From Plantago ovata (taxonomy: Eukaryota; Streptophyta; Magnoliopsida; Lamiales; Plantaginaceae), in assembly GCA_028274465.1 (NCBI GenBank), contig CM051458.1, positions 33,120,692-33,184,691 on the forward strand: a DNA stretch of 64,000 nucleotides. The letters are read 5' to 3'. This document shows, piece after piece, positions 43,447 to 54,119 of the stretch (positions are counted from its first letter, which is position 1; every line of letters starts with the position of its first letter). The notes beneath the pieces are model-generated. The model was not told the DNA's origin. It saw only the letters and a list, made by a program, of their open reading frames with translations, and did no database searches. The translations under genes were made by a program, and so were the position numbers.

Positions 43447-43805
43447 TTACTTCTTCGTGCTTCTCTTTGGATGGGCTCGAGGAGCCTAATCCTTTGAGGT
43501 GACGCGACCAGCTTTTTCAAGGGAAGTTACTTCTTAGCGCTTTTCTGTGAATTGGCTCGAGGAGCCTGATCCTTTGAGAAGGATCGACCAGACTTTTTCA
43601 AGGGAAGTTACTTCTTCGCGCTTTTCGGTGGATGGGCTCGAGGAGCCTGATCCTTTGAGAAGGATCAACCAGACTTTTTCAAGGGAATTTACTTCTTCGC
43701 GCTTCTCTGTGGATGGGCTCGAGGAGCCTCTTCTCTGTGCATTGGCTCGAGGAGCCTCTTCTCTGTGGATTGGCTCGAGGAACCTGATCCTTTGAGAAGG
43801 ATCGA
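43447..43805. repeat. 80-81-bp tandem repeat
   Basis: Units start at 43447, 43527, 43608 and 43689 with TTACTTCTTCGCGCTT and contain GGGCTCGAGGAGCCTGATCC. A shorter 31-bp subunit repeats near 43725-43790. On the minus strand it reads as in-frame 27-residue repeats (STEKREEV.., LLKGSGSS). Confidence 0.88.
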
Positions 43806-43809
43806 CCAA

Positions 43810-43960
43810 ACTCTTGGTTTTTTCCTTCAAGTTTGTTTGCTTGGCCAATTGTGAGTCCGTGAAATGTCGGAGTCCCTTTACTTCAAGTGCTTTTGCCATA
43901 CGGAGTCTGATGAGGATGGACTCATACTTGACTTCTTTGTTTGAAATGGCAAAACCCAAA
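43810..43960 (-). pseudogene. RNase H fragment of the inverted Tat-like element
   Basis: The minus-strand peptide VKYESILIRLRMAKALEVKGLRHFTDSQL matches, by eye, the Tat-type second RNase H block (compare AEYEALIAGLHLARDMG and SDSQLVV at 53830-53925). Asp of SDSQL is kept. The reading runs straight into the tandem repeat to the left. Confidence 0.7.
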
Positions 43961-44184
43961 GTGACCGTGTATGCGAGTTCCGCTCCTCCTGGTCTTTTGA
44001 GATAAGTTCCAATTCCTCTGTTCCTTCCCGAGGAAGTTCCTTCAAGGCATCTTCCAAGGCTTGCGTTGCCTCGTTGGGATGAGGTTCTTCCTCTTCTATA
44101 ATCATTGTGGCACTTCGATTTTCAGAGAGAACCACCTCCGGGGGCTCTTTGGAAGGTTACTCCACCAGAAATCAAAGAAACTTC

Positions 44185-44545
44185 CGGGGATTCTTTGGAA
44201 GGATGCTTCACCAGAAAATCAAAGGAACTTCCTCTGGGGACTCTACCAGAAAATCAAAGGAACTTCCTCCGGGGACTCTTTGGAAGGATGCTCTACCATA
44301 AAATCAAAGGAACTTCCTCTGAGGACTCTACCAGAAAATCAAAGGAACTTCCTCCGGGGACTCTTTGGAAGGATGCTCTACCAGAAAATCAAAGGAACTT
44401 CCTCTGGGGACTCTACCAGAAAATCAAAGGAACTTCCTCCGGTGACTCTTTGGAAGGATGCTTTACCAAAAAATCAAAGGAACTTTCTCTGGGGACTATT
44501 TGGAAGGATGCTCTACCAAAAAATCAAAGGAACTTCCTCCGGGTT
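44185..44545. repeat. Alternating 35/50-bp tandem array
   Basis: Units of 35 bp (GGAACTTCCTCTGGGGACTC, then TACCAGAAAATCAAA) alternate with 50-bp units that add TTTGGAAGGATGCTC. All three plus-strand frames are open through it, so long ORFs here are artefacts. Confidence 0.88.
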
Positions 44546-44559
44546 GAGCTTCATTTCAT

Positions 44560-44982
44560 ACTTTCTCAAGATCGAGGAGCACTTTGTCAAGTATGCTATG
44601 TGCTTCACTTCGGTCTTATTCTTAACGAGCATGTCATCGACGTACACTTCCGAAGGTTGCTCATGCGTTTTTGAGCTCGAAGGGCATCACGTCGAAACAG
44701 TAGACATTGCCCTTTACGAAAACATCCGCCTTGGGCACGTCTTCCTTGGCCATCTTGATCTGGTAGAATCCTTGGTATGCATCCATAAAATTTAGGAGGG
44801 CATACCCTACCGTTGAATCTACCAGCTGGTCGATCCGGGGCAAAGGGTAGTGATCCTTCGGACAAAATTTGTTGAGATGAGTGAAGTTGTTGCACATTCT
44901 CCATTAGCCTCCTCGGGAGTGGTCTCGGAGGAGGAGTTCTCCTGTCCCTGAACTCATTTCTCGAGGGAGCTTCCTTGATCAA
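44560..44982 (-). pseudogene. Reverse transcriptase fragment of the inverted Tat-like element
   Basis: The minus strand carries LNKFCPKDHYPLPRIDQLVD, LLNFMDAYQGFYQIKMA and, in a shifted frame near 44640, the catalytic VYVDDMLVKNKTE followed by LRKYEMKLNPE. Immediately after MKLNPE the tandem array replaces the rest of the palm and connection. Confidence 0.8.
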
Positions 44983-45377
44983 ACTGTGCTTTTGATCTCT
45001 CCTTTGATTTTCGGGATTTTGTTGCTTGGGAGGATGTTCCTTCTCCTCTTTTTTTTTTTTTTTTTTTTCTTTTTTTGGAGGATTGGTGGTCCCAGGGGTA
45101 TTACTTGGTACTCTTCAAGCTCCTTAACTTCTCCCACCAGGCTTCCTTTCGCTTGCCTTAGAGTGGCTTTCCTTCGCCTAGGTGTCGGACTTGGCTTTTT
45201 TGATTTCTTCTTGGAACGACGAACCGAGTAGAAGCGATAAGGAGCGTGGTGAACTAAAGGTTGATCCTCCGGACCTTGGCTCAAACTTGATTCTCCAATA
45301 GTGACTTTAGAAGTGAATTTTGCCGAAAGACTATAGCATTCCCATGCTTCTCTTATATTTCCCACTTCTGGTTCCAA
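44979..45377 (-). pseudogene. Pre-RT pol linker of the inverted Tat-like element
   Basis: The minus-strand peptide GNIREAWECYSLSAKF resembles the conserved block between protease and RT in Tat-lineage elements (usual form REARECY). Next to it lies a run of T on the plus strand (45051-45068) read as polylysine. Confidence 0.55.
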
Positions 45378-47321
45378 ATGGAGTGGGGAACTTAGGACGT
45401 CTCTTGAAGGGGTCTCCTTTCAAATTGAGAGTGTCGGACCTCTCATTTTACATTTTTACATATCGTATGCAAGGATATCGGACCCATTAATCGGACTTGT
45501 ATGTTGTCCGAGAACCCATTATCTTATTGGGCCGATATACATGTTTGCCCGAAAGTGATCCATCCAATGGTCCAAGATGGTCAATACCACATTTCATATT
45601 ATGCTAGCTAAATACTACTAGCACGTAGTAGATAGTAGATACCACATAATCCAATACTCAATTGTCCAAGTTAAAGGACTAATTTGCAATTTTCCAAAAA
45701 TTGGCGAACATGTACCACAACCACATAATGAGATCGGATCTGCCGACATTCTTTAAAGTCTCAAATTGACTTTTATCTTCATCCTTCTCCATTTTTGATA
45801 TCTTGAGTATCTTCACTCTTCCCCAATCATTCATTCACCACGTACTGACGTACGCTACCCATCCTTATTCGACCCCAAATTTCATCTCCTCTTTACACCC
45901 TGGACACGTAGAGATATGGACGGTGTCGTGGCGGCGCGGTGCTGAAGAACAGGTGGTACCTTGTAGGCATGATGGTGCTGCGTTTTCTGTGTTACCGAGG
46001 CCAAAAGAGATCTCTTCGTTTAGTCGCTTGATTCCGAGTAAGACGATTGATTTTGTCTCTCTAAATTTATTTCACAGTCGGACCTTTCTGTTCTCGTTCC
46101 TTGAATCAAGGTTCACGGGGTTTTGATTTTTGATGGATCTGAGCTCCATTTCATTGGGTGGATCCGACATATGGCCATGATGATTCAGACCAGTGTTGGC
46201 GGATTGGAGATCGGGCCGTGTAGTTTCCGACTCTATAAGGCTCGACTTGAGTTTTTGGAGCGGGTGGTGTCCACCTAATGTCAGCTCGGGCAGTGGTGGG
46301 ATTCACGATTGTGGTGCCAATCAAGAATTTTTCGACTTGGATTATGTCTGCTATTTCCTCAAGTTATCCCGTCTGGTGGATGTTTCTCGATCTGCGCGCG
46401 GAGGGGGCCGAGCAACTCATAGCTCGAGCAGTCGTGGTGGTCGGGTAGTGGTGGGTCCGACCTGGGTTGTTCCATTTGGCAACTCATAGCTCGAGATTCT
46501 GAGTGAGTTTGATCAAGTTTGTCGGATCTTGATTCGATGGTTCGACCATGACTTGTTCGGAAAATTACAATGTTCCTTGTAATTTTCAAGTCCAAAGGAT
46601 TATGGTTGTCGGAATGGGACAAAAGCGATTTTCGAGTAAACTTGAGCTTTGAACGACCAGCTGCCTTTTCTCTCGGTAAAATCTGTTCCTCTTTCTTGCT
46701 CGGCCCATTGATGTCTTCCTTAGTCCATTTTTCCTGGTGTCTCAGACCAGCTCGCTCTTCTTTCAGTGTATGTCCGAACTCAAATTTCTTATACTGTTCC
46801 TCTTAATAATAGTTGGGCATGAGTCCGAACACTGAGTTCTACTGTCATGATCTGAGCAGGTTAATTGGACTTTTTGAGCTACTGTGCGCATGTGTCTGGC
46901 CTTGGCTGCTCGAGCTGCTAAGTCCAACCTTGGCTGCTCGAGCTGCTGTGTCCAGCCTTGGCTTTTTGAGCTATTAGCTTCCATTTATTGAACTCTGGTC
47001 GGAGTAGGAAGCTTGCTAAGAAATAGTCGGACCTGTGACTAAGCACGAGTGAGCATGAAGACCGAGCTGGGGCGGTGGTCATAGTCGCTCTGATTAAATC
47101 TGCTCGTTCCGTGTTGTTCACGAGTCCGTTGGGCCTGACCGTAATTATCTCTTGCATCCACCATTCTTCTTTTGATTTTGCTGCTATTAACTCCAAGCAG
47201 CTTTCTTGTGAATGCTCATGAAACATTTTTGTAAATCCTTTTTTTTTTTTCGATCGGCAGTTCCGGACTCTGGACAATGTCCGAGCAGCAAACTATGTAC
47301 TCTTAGTCGATCTGTTGGTGG

Positions 47322-47951
47322 CTATCTCGACCAAATATGAGCTCCTGTAGTGATATTCTTGTTGTCTTCCTTCCAATGTTGCAGTACTTCAATAAATAAT
47401 GAGATAATATAGACTTGGATTTTCTTGGAATGGCACCAGCCATTGGTTGACTTGTAGACCTTGAATGAGTTTTGAACAATCCCGTGTAGCATCTTTATTT
47501 TATTCCGAATGGAAACTCCTTTGCACTTCGGATCACTTTGAACGATCAAGTTTGGACGATATCTACTAGTTGTGACGGTCTGACGGACATAGTAGGTACT
47601 TGTACTTTTGATGATCATTTTGGTCATCCTTCTCCCCGCAAAAATTTCAAATGAAAAGACACTCAAGTGTTGGAGGGGCAACTTGTTAATAATATAAGAA
47701 ATATAGCCTCGGAGGATGTCCTCACAACTTTTGAAGTATAACTTCTTCGGATGGTCATCGGTCCTAGGACCTTCTTTTTCCTTTTGCCTACCCTTCTCAA
47801 TAGAACGCTTATCGTTGCATCCGTTTGTACTAACAACCTTTGGGGGAGTATACTCTCTTTTGGACCGGAGGACAAGTGCTTTTCGAGGAGATAGGTCCTT
47901 TGTCCCAACTTTTGAAAAACTTTCCGGACACCCAAAATCTTTTGTTCTCAT
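47322..47951 (-). CDS. Unidentified ORF, 209 codons
   Basis: An open minus-strand frame with a basic N-terminal half and a mixed C-terminal half (KIQVYIISLFIEVLQHWKED). I recognise no family, and neighbouring sequence gives no operon or element context. It may be chance opening of decayed transposon sequence. Included because it is the longest frame in the unassigned region. Confidence 0.2.
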   Translation of the reverse strand: MRTKDFGCPESFSKVGTKDLSPRKALVLRSKREYTPPKVVSTNGCNDKRSIEKGRQKEKEGPRTDDHPKKLYFKSCEDILRGYISYIINKLPLQHLSVFSFEIFAGRRMTKMIIKSTSTYYVRQTVTTSRYRPNLIVQSDPKCKGVSIRNKIKMLHGIVQNSFKVYKSTNGWCHSKKIQVYIISLFIEVLQHWKEDNKNITTGAHIWSR

Positions 47952-48543
47952 TTTAATTTTCTAAGAACAAAAAACATTTTTTCATCCTCCGGAGGATTTT
48001 TTGCCCGAGGATACATTCCCTCGGGAGGACATTCATCTTTTTCACTTGTTCAGGAGGATGCTTTCTCTTGGGAGGAAATATCTTTCTGGAACGAATATGG
48101 CACTTTTGGTCGGAGGAACTCTCTCTTGCGAGGACGGAAGGAACATGGTGGTAGGACTCTTTGCCTCACTTGTGTGTACGACCAAGTGGTCATCCGCCCT
48201 CAAATCTTCAAAAATTTCAAAAATGTCCGAATATCAATTGGTCTCAGTTTAAAAAGTTGAGAGCAAATGTCTTTTTCATGCTCCGGAGGATTTTTGTGAC
48301 CAAGGACACTCTCTTGTAGTCCCTTTAGGGGGTGAACACTCTAAGCAAGGAGGTTAGAGCGAGGAGGATGAGTTCGAGGAGGGTACTCTTAGCCCAAATC
48401 CTCTCGAAGTGTCTCTCCCAAGTCTCAAACGTCGCTAGGGCTTTCCTCCTCAAACTGCTAGGAGGACTATCCTTACTTCTGATGACGAGGGAACTCCTCA
48501 ACCCATAAAAAATCTCCACGGGAATGAATGTGGTCCGAGGAGG

Positions 48544-48696
48544 ATGTCTCCTCCGCTGATTGGGAGCGAGGAGGATTACTCTTTCTATAATCCCAAGTTT
48601 CAAGCTAAGTATGGTGGTCCCGAGCATGAATCGAGTTATCGTTCGATTGATCCCCAAACTTTAGACATTGACTTTCCTGGGGTGAAACCCGAGTAG
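48544..48696 (+). pseudogene. Short protein-like ORF fragment
   Basis: Fifty codons from ATG to TAG with coding-like composition (EEDYSFYNPKFQAKYGG, SSYRSIDPQTLDIDF). Not recognised; possibly a gag or accessory-ORF remnant. Confidence 0.25.
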
Positions 48697-48871
48697 CACA
48701 TCACGAAGAGGCAGCTGATGAAGAGATCGAGGAGCAAGAGCATGCTCTAGTCGCTCCCGGAGGAAGGTTGTTCAAGAGACCGAGGAGGAGACTGAGGGTG
48801 CGTGACCTCCGAAATCCAAAAATTTCAAAATGGTCCGAGACCACCTTTTTTTTTTTCTTTACAAGTGTTGA

Positions 48872-49772
48872 TGTATTGGCAAAAATTAGATCACTTGGTC
48901 ATACGTTGACCCAATCTACAATTTGGTGAAAGTTCACAACAAGTCAAAATTGCTCTCATGATGATCTAATTTTGACCCTCCGACCTAAGAACTAGCACAC
49001 GGATTAGTCCGACCCAATTGGCTAATTACATGTTGGTCGCCAACTAATATTCAAAGGCCGCCGGTCCGTGAAAGTTAAAATGGTGCCAACCATTAATTGG
49101 CTCCCTGTCCTAGATTGGTTGTTGCAATTTGTGGACCAAAACTTTGACTCCCTCAACGCCCACGACGCCTCGGCTCAACGTTCAATGTAACGTTATGGAA
49201 ACGGATAGAAAAGACCGGATACTTAGCTAACGGCCGGGGAAGTGGGAGAAAGGGTCGAAGAAACCTAATTTAAAAAGGGGATCGACGAAGAGAAAAAGGA
49301 GATCAAATTACAATTGGCTCTGGCTCATCACTCACAACGACTCTCTGAAAAAATCAAACTTACAGAATCCACCGTACCCTGACAGTCTCCACCTACGAAT
49401 TCAACCATCTCCATAAGAATCCATAGTCGGACACCCAGAACCTGAGAAAAATCTATCTCGGTCGTCAAAACCCTAAACCGTTTCAATCCCTCCGCCGGAG
49501 ACCTAGATTTCTCATTGTTCACCGCCGATTCTGGCTAAGTTTCTATTTACTCTTAATCGCACGTTTAATTTATTCTTTATTATCACAAATTCGCTAACTT
49601 GAGCGTCGGAGTCCATACGGTCGGCACCACACCGGTGTCCCAGTGGAATCTCACGCTTTCGATTGTTAATCTTGCAGGTCGCCACACTTTAGTTTTGCTA
49701 ATCCTTTGTCTCGCAGGTAATTGGTGCCCGCGAATTACCAAATATCAATTGTAGATTTCTGAGCATTCTACA
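48872..49772 (+). repeat. Tat element 5' LTR
   Basis: 901 bp, TGTATTGGC..CATTCTACA. The start matches 63656 onward. It is followed after three bases by the PBS. Contains short Ile/Asn-rich open frames that I regard as chance. Confidence 0.9.
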
Positions 49773-49775
49773 ATT

Positions 49776-49792
49776 TGGCGCCGTCTGTGGGA
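49776..49792 (+). promoter_or_regulatory. Primer-binding site of the Tat element
   Basis: TGGCGCCGTCTGTGGGA just after the LTR, the common PBS form in plant Tat-type gypsy elements. Confidence 0.85.
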
Positions 49793-49838
49793 ACCCAAAT
49801 ATCAGAAAGGACATTTGATTAGCAATCAACAAATCGAC

Positions 49839-49997
49839 ATGGCGCACCTAGATAATGTGACCGTAACTGATGAGCTTGACGCCGGTACCGTCAATGCGCA
49901 ACTCCGAGCCCTTGCCGCCCAAATGCAGGAGAATGCTGCCAAAATCCAGCAGTTGGAATTGGAAAATCGTGCTGTCCGCGAGGAAAACAGGCTCTGA
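49839..49997 (+). CDS. Tat gag N-terminal start
   Basis: ATG at 49839 (MAHLDNVTVTDEL) followed by a coiled-coil-like segment LRALAAQMQENAAKIQQLELEN. TGA 49995-49997 follows an indel; related sequence continues in other frames (50015-50221) before the main gag frame starts. Confidence 0.65.
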   Translation: MAHLDNVTVTDELDAGTVNAQLRALAAQMQENAAKIQQLELENRAVREENRL

Positions 49998-50177
49998 AGG
50001 AAAGGGTAGAAACGATGATCCAACACAATCATTCTGCCGCCAACCTTCAGCCGAAAAATAATTTTCAAATCCAGGAAGGGGGCTCATCTCTCCCAGTTCG
50101 TCCAGGATTCCGACGTAGCCAATCCGCCGCCACGTCAGGTCGAAGCTCGTCGCCTAACATTCGAGGAATCGGAGGGG

Positions 50178-51677
50178 GTGACTCTCATTACTCCAATCAC
50201 TCAAGTGTCCAGCCGCCCTAGTGGGCCGGCTTCACAACCCATTCCTGCCGAAGAGAATAGGAGGGTCGCCTTTGATGATATCAGCGTTCAAAAATATGCT
50301 GATAATCAACAGCAAAATCACAATGTAAGTGGCATTACTCGCATCAATCCTTCACTGACACTTCTAACTGGAAATGCATGTAGTAATCAGAATGACGAGT
50401 TCGCCTCTAAACTCAAAGGCCTTGAAGAACTAATCCAAAGGATCCCTGGAGTGCCAGCCCTGATCAAGAAAAGCTTACCAAACAGCTTTGCAGACTCACC
50501 ATTCGTGGATGCCATCGCGTTGGTGGAGATGCCTACGAAGTTCAGATTCCCAACCATGAAGCAGTATGATGGGACGACGGATCCAGACGACCACGTATCT
50601 CAATACAAACAACGTATGTTCACTATTGCCATTCCCCGAGATCTCCGGGAAGCATGCATGTGCAAAGGATTTGGATCCAGTCTGGTAGGTCCGGCACTAC
50701 GATGGTATACCAATCTCCCTAACAATTGTATTAGATCTTTTGCACAATTAATCGACTGCTTTGTAGAACAGTATGCCAGTAGTCGCAAATTATTAAAAAT
50801 GTCGGACGACTTGTATAGCGTCCGACAGCGTCCTAATGAGTCTCTTCAAGATTATGTAGGCAGGTTTAATGAGGAAAAGGTGTCAATTCCCAACTGCAAC
50901 AAAGATACAGCGGTAAATGCTTTCCGAAAAGGGTTGCCGCCAAATTCAGGGCTCTATAAAGAACTCACCATGTACCCTTGTCAAACAATGGAGGATGTGC
51001 TCGCCAAAGCCTGGGCACAAATCAAATGGGAAGAGGACGATGCCAATCGTCGATCATCTATTCCAGGACATGACAGGGAGCACAAAAATGATCGAAGAGT
51101 TGAAAAAATGAGCTCTGACTACCAAGCAAAACCATATTCCACCGAAAGAAGGCATGGACCGGTGAATAATTCGAATCGACCGCCGATCCACCAGAAGAGA
51201 GCAGATAATCACCGGGCGCCGCCTCCGGTTTACTCCCTAAACATTGAACCAGATGAATGGGTAACAGTCATGAAAGGAATGGGTGATAGGGTTCGATGGC
51301 CTGGAAAGCTAAAGACACCTCCCGACCAAAGAACCTCCAACAAATGGTGCGAGTTCCACAACGATCATGGACATACCACCGCAGAATGTATCTCTTTGCG
51401 ACTGGAGGTGGCCGAACTCCTAAAAAGAGGACACCTGACAGAGTTCCTCTCTGATAAAGCTAAAAAGACCCTCGCCAATAGGCAGGGCGGTGATCAACCT
51501 CAACCTCCACCGACCAACAAGGTAATCAATGTTATCTCTGGAGGTTCAGAGATCAGTGGCATCTCTTACTCTGCAGCAAAGCGTCATAGCAGGCAGGCGG
51601 TAAGACCAAAATTTAATGCACGTAGAGTACAAGATGCCTCCTATTCTGATTTTACTATTTGGCTTTACAGAATCTGA
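50178..51677 (+). CDS. Tat gag polyprotein (capsid and nucleocapsid part)
   Basis: About 499 open codons. The retrotransposon gag domain is clear: [75 protein letters not shown]. Downstream is a basic linker and the Zn-like segment [18 protein letters not shown] (C..H..H..C), followed by HLTEFL, as in other Tat gags. No start codon of its own is needed if the upstream part was in frame originally. It would assemble virus-like particles. Confidence 0.9.
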   Translation: MTLITPITQVSSRPSGPASQPIPAEENRRVAFDDISVQKYADNQQQNHNVSGITRINPSLTLLTGNACSNQNDEFASKLKGLEELIQRIPGVPALIKKSLPNSFADSPFVDAIALVEMPTKFRFPTMKQYDGTTDPDDHVSQYKQRMFTIAIPRDLREACMCKGFGSSLVGPALRWYTNLPNNCIRSFAQLIDCFVEQYASSRKLLKMSDDLYSVRQRPNESLQDYVGRFNEEKVSIPNCNKDTAVNAFRKGLPPNSGLYKELTMYPCQTMEDVLAKAWAQIKWEEDDANRRSSIPGHDREHKNDRRVEKMSSDYQAKPYSTERRHGPVNNSNRPPIHQKRADNHRAPPPVYSLNIEPDEWVTVMKGMGDRVRWPGKLKTPPDQRTSNKWCEFHNDHGHTTAECISLRLEVAELLKRGHLTEFLSDKAKKTLANRQGGDQPQPPPTNKVINVISGGSEISGISYSAAKRHSRQAVRPKFNARRVQDASYSDFTIWLYRI

Positions 51678-52005
51678 ATCTGAACAGTTAGTAAGCCCTC
51701 ATGATGATGCCTTAGTTGTTTCAATTTCGATTGCAAATTGTCTCACGAAGAGAGTTCTCATTGACAATGGGAGCTCTGCTAATATTATTTTTCTAGATGC
51801 TTTGACAGAAATGGGAATAGAGGAAACTACCATCCTCCGCCAACCCACAACACTTTATGGTTTCAGTGGGGAAAGAAAATACACGGTTGGAAGCGTAACT
51901 CTCCATGTTTACGCAGAGGGTGTAAATCTTCCTACCAAATTCCTGATCGTAAACAGTCCGTCAAGTTACAACGCAATCTCGGCAGGCCTTGGATACATGA
52001 AATGA
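51616..52005 (+). CDS. Tat aspartic protease
   Basis: In the frame after gag: [31 protein letters not shown] carries the protease Asp in DNGSS, then [13 protein letters not shown] and [11 protein letters not shown]. The frame ends at TGA 52003-52005 by a shift; a linker with a further stop leads to RT. Confidence 0.85.
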   Translation: MHVEYKMPPILILLFGFTESESEQLVSPHDDALVVSISIANCLTKRVLIDNGSSANIIFLDALTEMGIEETTILRQPTTLYGFSGERKYTVGSVTLHVYAEGVNLPTKFLIVNSPSSYNAISAGLGYMK

Positions 52006-52184
52006 AAGCGGTGCCCTCAACTTACCATCAGGTGATTCGCTTCCCTACCAAATGGGGAGTGAAAGAAATTGCCGGCCAGCAGCGTGTTGCTAGAACTTGC
52101 TATATGCAGTCCCTAAAGCCAAAATCTGCGGAGTTATAGCAATTACAGAACCTCAAACCCCCGTCTGATCCAGACCAACCAGAC

Positions 52185-52805
52185 ATGGAAGAGCTCGATG
52201 AGGTCCAAATTCACCCGGACTTCCCAGATCACAAGGTTCAGATTGGGTCGAGGTTGAAGCCGGAGCTAAGGAGCCAGCTGATATCCTTTCTTAGTGATAA
52301 TCACGATTGTTTTGCTTGGTCTCATACTGACATGACAGAAATAGATCCGGAAGTTATTACTCACAAATTGCAGGTCGATCCCGAATATCCTCCAGTCAGG
52401 CAGAAAAGAAGAAAATTTGCCCCTGAACAAAACAAAGTCATCAACGGAGAGATTCAGAAATTGCTCGAAATTGGTTCAGTGCGTGAAGTCCACTACCCAG
52501 ATTGGCTTGCGAACGTAGTAGTGGTAAAAAAGAAGAATGGCAAATGGAGAGTATGCATTGATTTCACCGATCTCAACAAGGCGTGTCCAAAAGATTCATT
52601 TCCTCTCCCTCACATAGACATGCTCGTGGATGCTACTGCCGGACATGAGCTCCTAAGCTTTATGGATGCCTTCTCAGGCTACAACCAGATATTGATGCAC
52701 CCAGACGATCAAGAAAAGACCTCATTTGTCACAGAGAGAGGCACCTACTGCTACAAAGTCATGCCTTTCGGCTTAAAAACGCCGGAGCCACCTACCAAAG
52801 GTTAG
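52185..52805 (+). CDS. Tat reverse transcriptase, N-terminal half
   Basis: SFLSDNHDCFAWSHTDMTEIDPEVITHKL, VRQKRRKFAPEQ, WLANVVVVKKKNGKWRVCID, FTDLNKACPKDSFPLPHID, LLSFMDAFSGYNQI and TSFVTERGTYCYKVMPFGL are all standard Tat RT blocks. An indel in the KNAGATYQ region near 52785 moves the frame. Confidence 0.92.
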   Translation: MEELDEVQIHPDFPDHKVQIGSRLKPELRSQLISFLSDNHDCFAWSHTDMTEIDPEVITHKLQVDPEYPPVRQKRRKFAPEQNKVINGEIQKLLEIGSVREVHYPDWLANVVVVKKKNGKWRVCIDFTDLNKACPKDSFPLPHIDMLVDATAGHELLSFMDAFSGYNQILMHPDDQEKTSFVTERGTYCYKVMPFGLKTPEPPTKG

Positions 52806-52813
52806 TTAATCGA

Positions 52814-53524
52814 ATGTTTTCAAGTATGCTAGGTGACACAATGGAAGTATATATAGATGATATGTTGGTCAAGTCCCTGGTCGCCGATGAGCACCTTGAG
52901 CACCTCCGTCAGGCATTTGCAGTCCTCCGCAAATACAACATGAAGCTGAACCCTACTAAATGCTCGTTTGGAGTATCTTCAGGAAAATTTCTTGGATATT
53001 TGGTCACACAAAGAGGTATAGAAGCTAATCCAGATCAAATACGCTCTATTTCTAACATTCCATCTCCCAGGTGTGTGAAAGACGTACAGAGGCTCACAGG
53101 AAGGCTAGCTGCTCTAAGTAGATTTATTCCGAAATCTTCAGAAAAGTCTAAGCCATTTTTTGACACTTTGCGGAACAAAAAGGATTTTCAATGGACAGGT
53201 GAATGTGAGAGGGCCTTGCAACAAATAAAGCGTTACCTTACGACATCACCAGTGCTCTCCAAGCCAAAAAACGGCGAAACACTATTTATGTACCTTGCAG
53301 TCTCCGACACCGCATTAAGTGGCGTATTGGTTCGAGAACAAGAAGGATGCCAATTTCCAATATACTATGTAAGTAAATCTCTGTTAGATGCTGAAACCAG
53401 GTACACTCAATTGGAGAAATTGGCCCTCGCATTAGTCACTAGCGCCCGGAAGCTGAGACCTTACTTCCAGTGCCACCCGATCGTAGTTATCACCAGCTAT
53501 CCACTCCCGCAATATCCTCCATAA
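52814..53524 (+). CDS. Tat reverse transcriptase C-terminal half and first RNase H
   Basis: Catalytic VYIDDMLVKS at about 52846-52875, then LNPTKCSFGVSSGKFLGYLVTQRGIEANPDQI and the connection GRLAALSRFIPKSS. RNase H: LYLAVS-like LFMYLAVSDTALSGVLVREQ, YYVSKSLLDAETRYTQLEKLALALV. A frame change near 53500 ends the frame; the remaining piece continues to about 53640 in other frames. Confidence 0.9.
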   Translation: MFSSMLGDTMEVYIDDMLVKSLVADEHLEHLRQAFAVLRKYNMKLNPTKCSFGVSSGKFLGYLVTQRGIEANPDQIRSISNIPSPRCVKDVQRLTGRLAALSRFIPKSSEKSKPFFDTLRNKKDFQWTGECERALQQIKRYLTTSPVLSKPKNGETLFMYLAVSDTALSGVLVREQEGCQFPIYYVSKSLLDAETRYTQLEKLALALVTSARKLRPYFQCHPIVVITSYPLPQYPP

Positions 53525-53654
53525 ACCTGAACTCTCTTGAAGACTGACAAAGTGGGCGTTTGAACTCAGCGAGCATGATGTTTCTTTCCAACCCCGTTCA
53601 GCCATCAAGTCCCAAGCTCTGGCAGACTTCATAGCAGATTTCACACCTGCCGAG

Positions 53655-53996
53655 TTGCCTCAAGCAGAAAAAGAACTTTTTTGTTTGCAGGAAAAGAGTC
53701 ATTTGAAATGGAAGCTTTCTGTGGATGGCTCGAGCAATGCGAAAGGGAGTGGAGTTGGCATAGTCCTCACTTCGCCAGAAGGAGACCTCATTCAGCGAGC
53801 CATCCCATGCGGTTTTAAAACAACCAACAACGAGGCAGAATATGAGGCACTAATTGCAGGCCTACATTTAGCTCGTGACATGGGCATTAAAAACATTCAG
53901 GTACAATCTGACTCTCAATTAGTTGTTACTCAAGTGCAGGGATCTTATCGAACTATGGACCCAAAGATGGACGCCTACCTTAAATTGGTCAAATAG
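53655..53996 (+). CDS. Tat second (archaeal-type) RNase H
   Basis: WKLSVDGSSNAKGSGVGIVL, the TTNNEAEYEALIAGLHLARDMG helix and VQSDSQLVVTQVQGSY give the D-E-D set of the additional RNase H that marks Tat-lineage elements. Ends at TAG 53994-53996; the text reads on to integrase with another stop near 54050. Confidence 0.9.
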   Translation: MPQAEKELFCLQEKSHLKWKLSVDGSSNAKGSGVGIVLTSPEGDLIQRAIPCGFKTTNNEAEYEALIAGLHLARDMGIKNIQVQSDSQLVVTQVQGSYRTMDPKMDAYLKLVK

Positions 53997-54119
53997 TTGC
54001 AGGTTGCCTTTGTAGAATTCTCCATATTGCAGGTACCAAGGGCATAAAATAGCCATGCCGACGCCCTAGCAAACCTGGGCTCGGCTATCAGCACCATTGC
54101 TCCTGTATCAATCCCATTA

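Larger units (their letters stand above)
43084..45420 (-). mobile_element. Inverted, decayed Tat-lineage gypsy internal region
   Basis: The minus strand reads, right to left, a pre-RT segment (45377-44979), an RT segment (44982-44560) and an RNase H fragment (43960-43810). The order agrees with a gypsy pol gene and the motifs with the Tat lineage. Tandem arrays occupy the space between the domains. Gag, integrase and the 5' LTR are not recognisable. Confidence 0.72.
45421..48871. other. Unrecognised region between two Tat-type elements
   Basis: About 3.4 kb without any domain I recognise. It contains frequent GTCGGAC, CTCCGGAGG and GAGGAGG words, short repeats of GCTGCTCGAGCTGCTG near 46900-46965, and a T-rich run near 48848. 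It may be the untranslated and LTR part of the inverted element or of a further element. Confidence 0.4.

Noticed and set aside
44061-44795. Plus-strand ORF of 244 codons
   Set aside because: It runs through the 35/50-bp array and over the antisense of RT motifs that read correctly on the minus strand.
46193-46489. Possible host exon in the unassigned block
   Set aside because: Short frame with SRGGG/SSS composition, no splice or family evidence.
49848-50087. Minus-strand ORFs over the Tat gag start
   Set aside because: Shadows of the gag N-terminus, which has a sensible ATG and coiled coil on the plus strand.
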